Below are positions 8,415 to 18,073 of a DNA stretch of 46,851 bases, piece by piece. The position numbers were made by a program, and so were the translations under genes. This stretch comes from a virus, in the IMG/VR virus record IMGVR_UViG_3300018080_004698, positions 1 to 46,851 of that record; one strand, given 5' to 3'. The notes under the pieces are model-generated. The model was not told where the DNA came from, did not search any database, and saw nothing but the letters and a program-made list of their open reading frames with translations. Numbering within the stretch: position 1 is the stretch's first letter; every line of letters begins with the position of its first letter.

Positions 8415-8686
8415 TCCAAATACCCTTGCTTTAACGCTTCATTCACCTGTCCAAGAGTGACTTCTGTCTCCAACACCTCCGACAAGCAATTCAGGAAAAA
8501 TCGGCAAATATCTCCCTGAATGCTCTTTTTGAAAAACGGATCGTTGCCGCATAGCTTCTTGGCATTCGCCAAATCACTATCATTTACGCCCCAATCGAAA
8601 ACCTCTCCATTTATCACCAGCACGCGGTATTGTGCTTGCGTATCGGGATCGTAAACTTCTTGTATTTCAAATTTGAACTTCTTCAT
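8408..8686 (-). CDS. Small conserved-type protein in baseplate operon, unknown
   Basis: This 92-residue protein is mixed alpha/beta, starting with 'MKKFKFEIQE' and ending in a helix. Its ATG overlaps the stop of the upstream structural gene (ATGA), and its 3' end overlaps the SET gene, which argues for coupled translation. I do not recognise the family. Position suggests a partner of the SET protein or a small virion component. Confidence 0.65.
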   Translation of the reverse strand: MKKFKFEIQEVYDPDTQAQYRVLVINGEVFDWGVNDSDLANAKKLCGNDPFFKKSIQGDICRFFLNCLSEVLETEVTLGQVNEALKQGYLEC

Positions 8687-9156
8687 ATTATGCTTAGTCG
8701 CCAGTTCCAGGTGAGTTGCATCACGGAAGTCTTCGTTATCCCTCCAAAAGTAGCCATGCTGTAAAGATCGCCACTGTTCATCTGGAGAGCCATTTCATTT
8801 AGAACAAATCCGTTGCCTTCGCTGTAAGAAATGACCGAAGTGAAGATAACTTGAGTGGCATTCGTAGGATCAATGGTACTTATGACGGGCTTGTTTACCT
8901 GAGTTGTACCAAAAAGACCGGTTCGCTCTGTTCCTACGAACTTGGGCTGTCCGTCGCCACTTGTTCCGCCATCTCCAAACAACATCCTCGTAATGAAGTA
9001 GTTGTACTCGTTCCCGAATTCATTCCCCAAACTGGCCGCTATAGCTTGCCGCCCTTTGAGCAAGATCGTGTTAGGAAAACAGATGATTTCCTGTTCTTCA
9101 TCCTTTCGATCTATGATTAGTTCAATATCACCCTTCAATTTGATAGTATCTTCCAC
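8683..9156 (-). CDS. Baseplate-associated structural protein
   Basis: This 157-residue beta-rich protein starts with GTG. GGAGG lies four bases upstream and the start overlaps the stop of the 1094-residue baseplate gene. The C-terminal stretch 'FVLNEMALQMNSGDLYSMA' and 'TKTSVMQLTWNWRLSI' is a pattern frequent in small phage structural proteins encoded just after the baseplate wedge genes. No catalytic motif is seen. It may connect the wedge to fibres; that is inferred from its position. Confidence 0.65.
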   Translation of the reverse strand: MEDTIKLKGDIELIIDRKDEEQEIICFPNTILLKGRQAIAASLGNEFGNEYNYFITRMLFGDGGTSGDGQPKFVGTERTGLFGTTQVNKPVISTIDPTNATQVIFTSVISYSEGNGFVLNEMALQMNSGDLYSMATFGGITKTSVMQLTWNWRLSII

Positions 9157-12100
9157 TATACCTCCATATCATCTTGTGTCCCATCTGCGTATTCTATCTC
9201 GCAACTAATGGATTCTGTCTGACGAACAATATCACACATTTCGTCTGGTCGGTTCTTTGCGGCATTCAATATATGAACATTTAATGCCATCGGTGTCGCT
9301 GTCTCCGTTTCTACCTCGATTATCGCCTTGCCCCGACGATCTACGAAATCAAAATCATGTCCTGGGACATATGGCTCGGATCGCTCTGGAATGCTCAATG
9401 GCTGATTTACGAATCTGTAAATATCGTAGGTAACCGAAGTCCCAGCCACCTTCCAATCATTGTGAGGACCACCCAGGGTAATGATTTTGCCATCGATTTC
9501 TTCAATAGCATAGTAATCCGTACCAATTAGAATTAGGTAGTTTTCCTTGAATTTGCTGCTCTCTGATGCGTCCAAGCTGCCATCCGGTAGATGAGCAGCA
9601 TTGACTCCATTTGTAATCGGAAGCCCCGTCTCATGATCCACAAGGGTCTCTAGTCGGAGACCTTTATAGCCAAATTGCCCTATCGCGTTTTCGATCAAAC
9701 GACGATAAACACTCACTGTGACTCCAGCTACGTCGCCACTTGTGTACTCGCTAATGTAGCATTGATGTGCGTCCGATTCGTGAAAACCGATGATTTTATA
9801 CTGTGTCCCACTGTAGAGAAGGTAATCGCCAATTTTAATGTAATTTCTAATATCTTCTATCGGTACAGCAACACTTCCAGGTCTAAAGTCCACCCTTCCG
9901 CGACGACGTACAGAAAGGGCACCACCCGTGCCAGAGGCACGGGTGGTGCCTCCATCATCCTTTATAATCCAGGTTAGACCGCTTGTGTCGGATGTGGGTA
10001 GACTTCCATCATCTTCTATCAGGAGAATTCCATCTGGAAGCACATTTATCACTTCGTAAGTGCTGTAACCGCTGGACGTTATGGTTAGTTCCCAAGGATT
10101 TCCTGTATATTCTGTATACTCCTTATCCCATTGGCTTTTTACCCCTAGTTCTGCGAAATCTACGGCGGAATCGTTAAAAGTAAATACATCATCTTGGCTG
10201 ATATTCACAGGATCTTCTTCAAGTATTTTGTTAGATAGTCTGAATGTAAATTGGCTCTCGTCTACTGGTTCCGTGTAGGCTGGATTGGATGCGGCAATTA
10301 CAGCCGAATAGTCCTCTGGATCTTTTACCGAATAATCCCCTGCCAGGACGTGTGGGGCAAAAATCTCAAGCCAGTTCGAATTATCCAAGGGAGTCCCACT
10401 GACACTTTCTGTGTTGATCGGTAATTCATCGAATTTCTCAAAGCCGCCTTGAGCATCATCTCCTCTGGTAGTAGATCCTGGCGAATAGATTGCAACATAA
10501 TCGTTGTATGCTGTCCCACTGGCCGATGTCACCTTACTCTCCATATCCGCCAGCATTGTTCTTTTAAGTATCGCCAGGGTTGTTTCGTTGGGGACTACTC
10601 GATTGAAGATGTATTGCCCTTCTCCTGCCAATACAATTTCTTCTCCACGCATATGAATCAGCACGTTAATTTCTTCAACAGGAGGCTTTACAAATTCATT
10701 GATTGCTCCTGTAAAATTGATCGAATGGAGAATAGCTTGGAAAGGAACAAAATCCCGCAGAGTATTCTGGGCCTCTACGATCCTGTCGTCTGCCAATCCC
10801 TCGACCTCGATATCGACACTGTAATTGCTTCCCAAGCAGTTCGTGCAAGGATCAATAAAAGCCTTATCAATATGGCACGGATTCGTGGATTCCCTCGTAC
10901 TGCCATTGTATTCTTCCATATTATAGACATTTTCCGAATAGGGGAATTCTGTTCGGATCATGCCGAATATAAGAAGGTCATGTAGAGGATGCCTGATGGG
11001 AATGACCAAATCAAACATCGGGTCGTCTTCTTCAATTACCCTGACGTTCCAGTTCTTGGGCGGATAGCACTGATCTCTTTCATCTCTTAGATCTGCTAAT
11101 GGCAAACTACGGATATAATCTTCAATGGCTTGTTCTGTGCTTCCTGGAACCTCGACTATTTTGTAGATTATCCTGATCGAATCTCCTGTTTCCAAAATGA
11201 TGGGCTCTACGGAAAGTTGATCCCCAATCCAGGTGAATGAATCGTTGGTATCATCAAAATCGATATAGTCCGATGTTAATTCTGTCCAATTTTCATCATC
11301 GACGCCTCGCCAATACAGTTCAAAGTTGTCGAGATCTAGTGGAAGGGCATTCTTGCATAGGGTAAATTCTATTTGGTCTTCCGCCACATCGAAATAATCC
11401 TGCCATGTGTAAGGGGAAATAACCTGCCAAAGTCGCGTGAATTTCTGGAGCGACATACCCGCTGCTCCCAAGGCATCACTCAAACCTTGATAGGTGCCCT
11501 TTTTCTTGTAGGTGGGTATTGCCTGCTTGATCTGTCGCCGCCAAAGTGTCGGGTCGGCGGTTTTAAGCTGCAAATCAAACAGATTGCCCATAGCGGGGAG
11601 AAAGTTTTCCCTTGTGACGTTGGCATCGACCATATCGACAATCTGGTTTGCCAAATCTTCCAGGAAAGTGAAACCCGCCGCCACAGAATTATTAAGTTCT
11701 TGAAGAACCTCGGGGCTAAGATCGGATGAGGCGAGTCTTCTCTTAAAAGTTTCCGGCAGATATCTTTCCATCAAAGTTTCGTACTTCTCTGGATCTGTGA
11801 AGTGCGTGGGAATTGACGTTGTGAGTCTCGAATCACCCAGCAAAAAGAACGGCAAATGGGCTGTTATCGTATCGCTAGCTACGTAAGGAGTCCAGGTCCA
11901 ACAGATGAAATAGTCGCCCTCTTGCATTCCCAAAGGCTCCCAGATTAGGTTGAATTTCCCGTCTATGGGATCTCCATCATCGTCGAGTTCCTGTGTGAGA
12001 ATGTTGTCTTCTTTTACCTTTTCTCTTTCATCTGGTGGTACGCTGTCTGGATTGAGCCATGCAGGAAAGTCTTCTGTTTCTCCCGTCGAGTCTTGGAATC

Positions 12101-12440
12101 CAAAGGTTTGAACTGGAACTGCGTGTTTGTAATAGAAGGTAGAAACCTTCTTTGTCAGTTCTATCTGCTCTTCGACATCAGCCAAAGCCTTGAGATTCGC
12201 TTCCGTTGGATCATCACAGGCGGCTCTCTTTGCCTCCTCGTATTCTTCGAGTAATCGGGGCTCTATGAGCGTATTGTCATACGACGTGTAGTTTTGACTT
12301 GTAAACTCACGTTCTGCGAAGTAAATTGTTACCCTATCGACTTTGTATGGAGTCAATGGACATCCATCTGAATCTGTTGTCAGTAACTCGAACAGAATCG
12401 TATCGGTTATCGTGGGTGATTCATATATTGTTTTTATCAT
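9156..12440 (-). CDS. Large baseplate wedge protein (tail protein I/gp7-like)
   Basis: This 1094-residue protein contains, near residues 225-330, the sequence 'MERYLPETFKRR' through 'TYKKKGTYQGLSDALGAAG', which matches the pattern of P2-type tail protein I and T4 wedge components that join the J/gp6 protein. The N-terminal 200 residues and C-terminal 600 residues are extra beta-rich domains. The order tail-I after gp6/J after gp25 is the conserved baseplate order. Its ATG overlaps the upstream stop (ATGA). A perfect 15-bp-arm inverted repeat lies inside the frame at 9918-9950. The wedge role is well supported by synteny; the extra domains are unassigned. Confidence 0.8.
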   Translation of the reverse strand: MIKTIYESPTITDTILFELLTTDSDGCPLTPYKVDRVTIYFAEREFTSQNYTSYDNTLIEPRLLEEYEEAKRAACDDPTEANLKALADVEEQIELTKKVSTFYYKHAVPVQTFGFQDSTGETEDFPAWLNPDSVPPDEREKVKEDNILTQELDDDGDPIDGKFNLIWEPLGMQEGDYFICWTWTPYVASDTITAHLPFFLLGDSRLTTSIPTHFTDPEKYETLMERYLPETFKRRLASSDLSPEVLQELNNSVAAGFTFLEDLANQIVDMVDANVTRENFLPAMGNLFDLQLKTADPTLWRRQIKQAIPTYKKKGTYQGLSDALGAAGMSLQKFTRLWQVISPYTWQDYFDVAEDQIEFTLCKNALPLDLDNFELYWRGVDDENWTELTSDYIDFDDTNDSFTWIGDQLSVEPIILETGDSIRIIYKIVEVPGSTEQAIEDYIRSLPLADLRDERDQCYPPKNWNVRVIEEDDPMFDLVIPIRHPLHDLLIFGMIRTEFPYSENVYNMEEYNGSTRESTNPCHIDKAFIDPCTNCLGSNYSVDIEVEGLADDRIVEAQNTLRDFVPFQAILHSINFTGAINEFVKPPVEEINVLIHMRGEEIVLAGEGQYIFNRVVPNETTLAILKRTMLADMESKVTSASGTAYNDYVAIYSPGSTTRGDDAQGGFEKFDELPINTESVSGTPLDNSNWLEIFAPHVLAGDYSVKDPEDYSAVIAASNPAYTEPVDESQFTFRLSNKILEEDPVNISQDDVFTFNDSAVDFAELGVKSQWDKEYTEYTGNPWELTITSSGYSTYEVINVLPDGILLIEDDGSLPTSDTSGLTWIIKDDGGTTRASGTGGALSVRRRGRVDFRPGSVAVPIEDIRNYIKIGDYLLYSGTQYKIIGFHESDAHQCYISEYTSGDVAGVTVSVYRRLIENAIGQFGYKGLRLETLVDHETGLPITNGVNAAHLPDGSLDASESSKFKENYLILIGTDYYAIEEIDGKIITLGGPHNDWKVAGTSVTYDIYRFVNQPLSIPERSEPYVPGHDFDFVDRRGKAIIEVETETATPMALNVHILNAAKNRPDEMCDIVRQTESISCEIEYADGTQDDMEV
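9918..9950. repeat. Perfect 15-bp hairpin inside baseplate wedge gene
   Basis: Arms GGCACCACCCGTGCC / GGCACGGGTGGTGCC with a 3-nt loop (AGA) lie in frame in the 1094-residue wedge gene, encoding 'GGTTRASGTGGA'. No T-run follows on the coding strand, so it is not a terminator. Confidence 0.85.
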
Positions 12441-14008
12441 GTGAATACGAATGAAATTGTTAGCTCGTCTGGTCGGATTATCTCGAAAAATTCGGCTGTG
12501 ATAATTGTGCCTGAATTGTTCTCGTCATTCGTGACGAAAGTAATCTCGTAGCTTTGGACCTGCCCGATATCAGCCAGAGCTTTAGTTAGATCTTTAGCTT
12601 GAAGAGTTTGCCCAAATTCCCAGTTATTTAGATCGAAGAAGGAATCTACCCTTCTTTCAATATTCGTGCGGATTTCCTGCTCGAATTTCCGATTGAAACG
12701 ATCTGTTACGGCCTCTAGCGAAATGTCTACAAGGATTTTTGTGCCATCTTTGATGCAAACATGGTCTGTTAGCATCTTTTTCTCGTCCAATTCGTCCAAA
12801 AGATCAGCCTTAAGTTCATCTCCAGCAGGAATTAAGGTAAATCCATCCCTCGCCAGGATGTAAAGATCAACAATGTTAGCGGCACATCCACTTTGTCTCA
12901 AAACAGCAGTACTTTTCCCGACTTGCCCGTGATATGGGGTGGCAAATTGGTCAGCCAATGTCTTATAGTCTAATCCTGTCACGGCCCTGTCCTGGGTTCT
13001 TAACCATTCAGGCAATTTGCGTCGAATGTCTTCCAACGTGTCCCCATCGTAGCCAAATTCTCCCCTTGTGTAGTTTCTAAGGCCAACAGGAACCGAAAAA
13101 TCTAGGCCTTGTACTACCGCTTGTCGCTGTGTTTCTACGTACCCTGTTACGATATTTCCTCTGGTGCCTCCGCCAATTCTATAGGTTACCTCTATTATCG
13201 ATCCCACAGATGGGCTCAATCCGGCACGATTGTTGCCAAACATAATGAATGCCGTATAGGTTGAGTTATATTCTACCCTATATTCTCTACGAGGTTGAGA
13301 ATCTGTAAAGAAATCGACCCTATCCCAAGTTACACCATCAACTTTTACTATAATTGAATCAAATATAACGGAGGGATTTGTAAGTTCGTAATTCTGCAAG
13401 GTTTCGCCATTTCCCGTGAAGGCATCAATAATTGTTCGACCTTCTAATCCAACTATGCTCTGGTTCACTAAACTACCCGCAGGAATAATGATGTCTTCGT
13501 CAAAAATCGGATTGTTATTTGGGTCTGCCGGAAATAACTCTATCGTTATGGGACCTTCGTCTACTGTCAGGTCTACCAAAACAGGAGCAGCAAGAGCCAC
13601 ATCATTTAATAGGGTGTTGAATATGGTAGCCGTCCAGAGAGATCTAGAGGGAATAGGAGGAGTTGGCTCGAATCCAACAAGTTTGGATAGACGAAACGCA
13701 TTTTCAAGTTCAGTAACGGTGTCTATGAATAATTCATTGACTATTTGATCCATTTTGAAAGACAACGTATCAGCCAGAAAGGCCCAGTTTTCAATCAACA
13801 TAATGGCAATTGATGATTCAACTAGATCATTAAAAGCGTTCGGTATGACTGTTCCATTTTCTCCGAAACGTTCATTGATAAACTCCACAAGCCGTGTCTT
13901 CATAGACCAAAAATCTTGATTCGTGTAGTTTAAATTGAATACGTTGGGATTTTGCAGTATCTCTGATTGTGCGAGAGGCTGTACTTCTGGTGGACAATTT
14001 TCAGGCAT
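12437..14008 (-). CDS. Baseplate wedge protein, gp6/J-like
   Basis: This 523-residue protein has the baseplate J/gp6 architecture. It has an N-terminal helical region, a central beta domain containing 'GGGTRGNIVTGYV' (about 280-292), then 'RTQDRAVTGLDYKTLA' and 'LYILARDGF' near residues 340-400, and a C-terminal alpha/beta domain. This family forms the (gp6)2-gp7 wedge heart that triggers sheath contraction. I chose ATG 14008 rather than an upstream TTG because GGAGG lies eight bases before it. It follows gp25 directly, as in many contractile systems, and shares an ATGA overlap with the next gene. Confidence 0.85.
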   Translation of the reverse strand: MPENCPPEVQPLAQSEILQNPNVFNLNYTNQDFWSMKTRLVEFINERFGENGTVIPNAFNDLVESSIAIMLIENWAFLADTLSFKMDQIVNELFIDTVTELENAFRLSKLVGFEPTPPIPSRSLWTATIFNTLLNDVALAAPVLVDLTVDEGPITIELFPADPNNNPIFDEDIIIPAGSLVNQSIVGLEGRTIIDAFTGNGETLQNYELTNPSVIFDSIIVKVDGVTWDRVDFFTDSQPRREYRVEYNSTYTAFIMFGNNRAGLSPSVGSIIEVTYRIGGGTRGNIVTGYVETQRQAVVQGLDFSVPVGLRNYTRGEFGYDGDTLEDIRRKLPEWLRTQDRAVTGLDYKTLADQFATPYHGQVGKSTAVLRQSGCAANIVDLYILARDGFTLIPAGDELKADLLDELDEKKMLTDHVCIKDGTKILVDISLEAVTDRFNRKFEQEIRTNIERRVDSFFDLNNWEFGQTLQAKDLTKALADIGQVQSYEITFVTNDENNSGTIITAEFFEIIRPDELTISFVFT

Positions 14009-14009
14009 A

Positions 14010-14426
14010 TTATGTTCCTCCAAGAGGCACTTCTAGTCTTAGTTCTTGTACCTCTTGAATATTATCAAAGTCACTAAAATTGATTCTTATCAAAAGAATG
14101 TGTTCGATATCGTCTTTTGGATCTAGGGGGCTGATGCTATCTTCTTTGTTCACATTGACTTGTATTTCCGAAACTACGATTCGTGGCTCCCATGCCTCGA
14201 TTGCAGTGACTATCATATCTCTTGCTGTCTCCGCGATTTCCAAATCATTTGGATCGAAAAACAATCTATTCAACGGAGTTCCAAAATCTGGGAGCATTAC
14301 CCTCTCCCCAGGGTTCGTCAAAAGCAAAGCTAATAAATCAGATTTGACCTGATTAGTTCCTCTCTGAGTATGGAGAAGTCCATTGGCGTGCTTTACTATA
14401 GGATAAGGTGCCCCCAAAAATTCCAT
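14010..14426 (-). CDS. Baseplate wedge protein, gp25/W-like
   Basis: This 138-residue protein has the gp25 (GPW) signature: 'HANGLLHTQRGTNQVKSDLLALL' with 'LTNPGERVMLPDFGTPL' (about 13-58), then 'AIEAWEPRIVVSEI'. gp25 is a conserved wedge component that binds sheath and nucleates its assembly. ATG 14426 is preferred over the upstream in-frame start because AAGGAG lies four bases before it. It lies between the spike and J-like genes, the usual location. Confidence 0.9.
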   Translation of the reverse strand: MEFLGAPYPIVKHANGLLHTQRGTNQVKSDLLALLLTNPGERVMLPDFGTPLNRLFFDPNDLEIAETARDMIVTAIEAWEPRIVVSEIQVNVNKEDSISPLDPKDDIEHILLIRINFSDFDNIQEVQELRLEVPLGGT

Positions 14427-14434
14427 ATGTCTCC

Positions 14435-16513
14435 TTAACAACCAAAATCAACGGTGTCATTACTCTGAAATGGTTGTAGATTAAAAATACCAACAACCTG
14501 CGGAGGTTTGCTTGGATCATCTCCGGTTTTCCCCGACGCAGAGGCGAATACTCTATCACTTGCCACTACTCGACTACCCTGCAAAACGCAAACCGGCCAC
14601 ATCGTAGGCCCGCATTCTCCTGTCCTTGGACTTTTCGCATCCTTACCGGCCAACAATAAAATGCGGCTTTCTGCAACGAACAGGTGTAAGTCAGCCGCAT
14701 TTACATATGCTTCACACGAATAATGTAGAGTGTGACGACTAACAACGGTGATTTTATTTCTAGGTCCATAGCAACCGCCCTCACAGAATTTCGTTAGCTC
14801 TGTTGGGACCTGTGTCGGACTCCTCAGCACCCCAGCACCTACGGCTGATTTATCTCCACCTCCTACGACAGTGTAGTGATCCCTTTCAGTGTGGCAGAAA
14901 AAGTCTCCCGCTGCCCGAATTCCAATTTGACCACCATCTGGGTCTTCCTGGATTCGGATGATATGCGGACCCGCACAGACCCCTTTTTGTGGAGCAAGGA
15001 GTTGGATAAATTGTCGATTGCAATCTTTTTGGTCGTACCAATCTCCCATCATTACTTCTAATCCATAACCAGTTCTTGCTCTAATAAAGGCATTTTTAGC
15101 TGTAGGGCTCGGTTCACCTCCTTCTTTTCGTTCCTTGGATTGCTGATTATCTACATCAGACAGATCTAGGGTGTGCCCACAGGTACTACCGATATGGACT
15201 CCGCGTTTTTTTCCTGCTTGATTTCTCCCTGCGGTATGATCGTTAAATTCTGCAAAGTTACCACATGCGGTTCGAATGAAAATTCCATTTTCATCATCTC
15301 TAATCTCCGCATCATCACTCTCGGTATCACTCTGTTTTATAAAATGCCCGGTAGCAGAATACCACCCTGTTCCTCCAAGAAACTTATTATGTTTGCCGAA
15401 ACTGAATTTTTCCCCTCGGCTTCTCCAATCCGCAGGATCTTCTATTGGTTCTTCAACCTTGTCGTCTCCGTAGAAATAATGGCCGCTTTGAGAAATTAGG
15501 CCCCATCCCGTTTGATCGAGATCTATTTTGTTGTTTTGAGGAGTTCCGGGTCCCTTGTATGGCCTACATTCACTCTGATGTTTATGGTAGGGATTAGCAC
15601 ACTTAGGCGTTTCATCTTGAAAGAAAGCATTGCCTATTGGTTTACCATTTTGGTCATTACATAGACTAACATCTCCTCCTCCACATCCGCATTTTGGATT
15701 TAACCATTGCCCGGAAGGATGTAGATGATCGTCTTTGAAGAGCAGACAATTTCCCCCGCCCGTCATAAGTTCTGCCCTAGACCATCTATGGTTACATTTG
15801 TAATTTCCATCTACAAACACCCACATGTGTTTCTGAGGAGTTTTGCATCCATACATGTGAGGATAGGTGATCTTTTGTTGTGCTTCGGGATCTTCATCAA
15901 ATTCAGTTATTGAATCGATATCCTTACCATTATAGTTGCTTGTATTCCAGGGAGGCAGATTTTCTGAGCCGTCTTTCCTCCCAATAAAATATCCACCTCG
16001 TTTCCCCTCGAATAATTCATTGTACTCTTCCATCGCAATATTGGAACCTTTCGGAACCCAATTGTGATTGCCTGTTGGTCCGATATTTCTATCCCAAGTT
16101 GTACCAATATAGTATGGCATACGTCTTTCGCCGTGTTCGAATATGAGTACAAGTTTCGAACCAGCGGGTGGCACCCAAGTGAGTCCGCAATCATCGATTC
16201 CACCCATAGATGATATCGGATAAGCAAAGTCAAGTTGCTTCGTGGTAGCACTTGGGCTATTGAGCAAGGGACTGAAAAAGCGAACTCGGTTTTGCTTCCA
16301 AGGATCTATTGTATCGACACAAATCGCGGTATGGACTCCGAACAAAGTGGTGGCTTGAGCAGGAACCTTCCAGCGAGTTTTGATTTCTGACTGAACTAAA
16401 GTTTTGGTAGTAAAGCCCAATTCAGAAAATCGACCCTCCATCACCTCGATTCTTTCAAGGAGAGTGTCAATAACGTCCCGCATAGACATATCGGCAGTGA
16501 TTGGATTTACCAT
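14435..16513 (-). CDS. Baseplate central spike protein, gp5/VgrG-like OB domain
   Basis: This protein of about 692 residues contains the OB-fold module typical of gp5/gpV/VgrG spikes: 'CVDTIDPWKQNRVRFF' (about 66-81), then 'GLTWVPPAGSKLVLIFEHGE' and 'MPYYIGTTW' (about 110-145). The C-terminal part is rich in Gly, Asp and Cys with 'GVHIGSTCGHTLDLSD' and 'HIIRIQEDPDGGQIGIRAAGD', compatible with a beta-helical needle. No lysozyme motif was recognised. A GTG at 16531 could add six residues; ATG 16513, just after the upstream stop, is equally plausible. The spike pierces the outer membrane during contraction. Confidence 0.85.
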   Translation of the reverse strand: MVNPITADMSMRDVIDTLLERIEVMEGRFSELGFTTKTLVQSEIKTRWKVPAQATTLFGVHTAICVDTIDPWKQNRVRFFSPLLNSPSATTKQLDFAYPISSMGGIDDCGLTWVPPAGSKLVLIFEHGERRMPYYIGTTWDRNIGPTGNHNWVPKGSNIAMEEYNELFEGKRGGYFIGRKDGSENLPPWNTSNYNGKDIDSITEFDEDPEAQQKITYPHMYGCKTPQKHMWVFVDGNYKCNHRWSRAELMTGGGNCLLFKDDHLHPSGQWLNPKCGCGGGDVSLCNDQNGKPIGNAFFQDETPKCANPYHKHQSECRPYKGPGTPQNNKIDLDQTGWGLISQSGHYFYGDDKVEEPIEDPADWRSRGEKFSFGKHNKFLGGTGWYSATGHFIKQSDTESDDAEIRDDENGIFIRTACGNFAEFNDHTAGRNQAGKKRGVHIGSTCGHTLDLSDVDNQQSKERKEGGEPSPTAKNAFIRARTGYGLEVMMGDWYDQKDCNRQFIQLLAPQKGVCAGPHIIRIQEDPDGGQIGIRAAGDFFCHTERDHYTVVGGGDKSAVGAGVLRSPTQVPTELTKFCEGGCYGPRNKITVVSRHTLHYSCEAYVNAADLHLFVAESRILLLAGKDAKSPRTGECGPTMWPVCVLQGSRVVASDRVFASASGKTGDDPSKPPQVVGIFNLQPFQSNDTVDFGC

Positions 16514-16517
16514 TTGT

Positions 16518-18065
16518 TTATTGCCCGTCACATAAGTTTTTCAATTCTTGTCTAGCTGCTGGATCTAGTTTCTTTTCCTCTTCTGTTATTCCTGGGGTCT
16601 CTAGAAATAACTTGAGCGTAGTTACATACGATCCTTCTTTAATAGAGTGATTAACCCCTCTAACCATCCATTTTCTACTTGTTAGCACATCATTACACCC
16701 AGGTCTTGCCAACCAGTCTCCACATGTTTCATTGGGTTGGAATTTTCCAACCGATCCACGTATATGGAATGGATTTATGGCAACAATCGAACACGTCAAA
16801 GCACCTTTATTGGTGGGATCTATATAATCTTTGCGGGGATCTCCAATAATTCGCAATTCTGCTTCTATAGGAAAATATTGTTCATTTATGCGATTGGCTT
16901 CTGCGTGTTGTCTTTCGGCCTTATTTGTTTTTTCGACGGCGTTTTCACCATATACACTTTGATTTGTTTGGTCGGTGACGATTGCTTCTTGAGGCCCCCC
17001 ACTCATACAGCTATCTTTATTATCGTGTTTTTCTTCTACTTTGCTCTTCCCTCCCTTTTCCTTAAAAGAGCTTTTCCCACTCATTGGCCCCCCTGTACCA
17101 CCACCGGAACCAAATGCCCCAAATCCTCCCGTCCAATTCATCTTTGGACTAAATTCCAATACATTACTACATTTTCCGCCATTGACGATAAATGTCCCTA
17201 AAGAAGGGGCAAATCCTTGACACTTTCGACCCTCATCTAAGCTTTGAACCACAAGAAGTTTTCTGCCGCTTTGGTCGGCTGTGTCCATATAGATTCTAAC
17301 TCCTGGATCTTCCCCTTCACAAGGATGTTTATTTATCCAACTCCTTATCGTGGTTAATCGATCATGACTCATGGCGGGCCATCTATCCAATGGGCCTCCT
17401 TTGCCCTTTCCTTTTTCCCACGATATTGGATTTCCAAGATCGTCTCCATTTTTTTCTATTCTTTTAAATTCGACTTCACATTTGGGATCTTTATTGCAAA
17501 TTTGTCGGATGGCATCTTCGAGGTGCATTTTTTGATCGTCTGATCCCTCTATACAGTCTTCTCGCGTGCCAAACAGGGAGTTCAATGGATCTTTGCACGT
17601 TATGTTGTATTTTATTTTCCCCTCGGCGTAATTAACATCAAGATCAACAGGAAATGAGACTAGTGGATGAGGAGTTTCAATTACCCTGTGATTTCCGGTG
17701 AAACAATCGGTAATTATCCATCCAAAAGTAACCTCGACCTTTACTTTTGCGGAACTTGCATTTTTTGCACATTTAGCGAGGCCATTAACAAAATCATTGA
17801 ATATGGAGCCTCTTTCATCCAAAACTTCAAATTTTAGTTCCATTCCATCTGTATGTCCATATTCGAAACTTCGTATAACAGCATCGTTTTTTCGCTGGGG
17901 AGCGGATTTATTACCTACTGTTAGTTCAATTTTTCCATTGCTGAATTTTGCTCTCACGAACGGAGCCATTGTTGGCCCGTCTTTAGACCCATCAACATCT
18001 TGCAGAGGGAGATTGAGGGGCTCGCATTGGAACGTTTTGATACATCCTTTTAAACAATTAGTCAC
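16518..18065 (-). CDS. Baseplate hub protein (gpD/gp27-like)
   Basis: This 515-residue protein lies directly upstream of the spike. 'RSFEYGHTDGMELKFEVLDE' and the following 'FNDFVNGL' match the first tube-like barrel of gpD/gp27-type hubs, and a second barrel-like segment lies in the C-terminal third ('WMVRGVNHSIKEGSYVTTLKL'). The middle (about 275-420) is Gly/Lys/Ser-rich and probably disordered. I chose GTG 18065: AGGAG lies five bases upstream and it avoids a long overlap with the gp53-like gene, whereas the longest frame would start at 18164. The hub threads the tube and holds the spike. Confidence 0.75.
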   Translation of the reverse strand: MTNCLKGCIKTFQCEPLNLPLQDVDGSKDGPTMAPFVRAKFSNGKIELTVGNKSAPQRKNDAVIRSFEYGHTDGMELKFEVLDERGSIFNDFVNGLAKCAKNASSAKVKVEVTFGWIITDCFTGNHRVIETPHPLVSFPVDLDVNYAEGKIKYNITCKDPLNSLFGTREDCIEGSDDQKMHLEDAIRQICNKDPKCEVEFKRIEKNGDDLGNPISWEKGKGKGGPLDRWPAMSHDRLTTIRSWINKHPCEGEDPGVRIYMDTADQSGRKLLVVQSLDEGRKCQGFAPSLGTFIVNGGKCSNVLEFSPKMNWTGGFGAFGSGGGTGGPMSGKSSFKEKGGKSKVEEKHDNKDSCMSGGPQEAIVTDQTNQSVYGENAVEKTNKAERQHAEANRINEQYFPIEAELRIIGDPRKDYIDPTNKGALTCSIVAINPFHIRGSVGKFQPNETCGDWLARPGCNDVLTSRKWMVRGVNHSIKEGSYVTTLKLFLETPGITEEEKKLDPAARQELKNLCDGQ

Positions 18066-18073
18066 TCTATCTC

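Noticed and set aside
14435-16513. Lysozyme domain in the spike protein as in T4 gp5
   Set aside because: No E-D-T catalytic pattern of T4-type lysozyme was found between the OB module and the C-terminal repeats.
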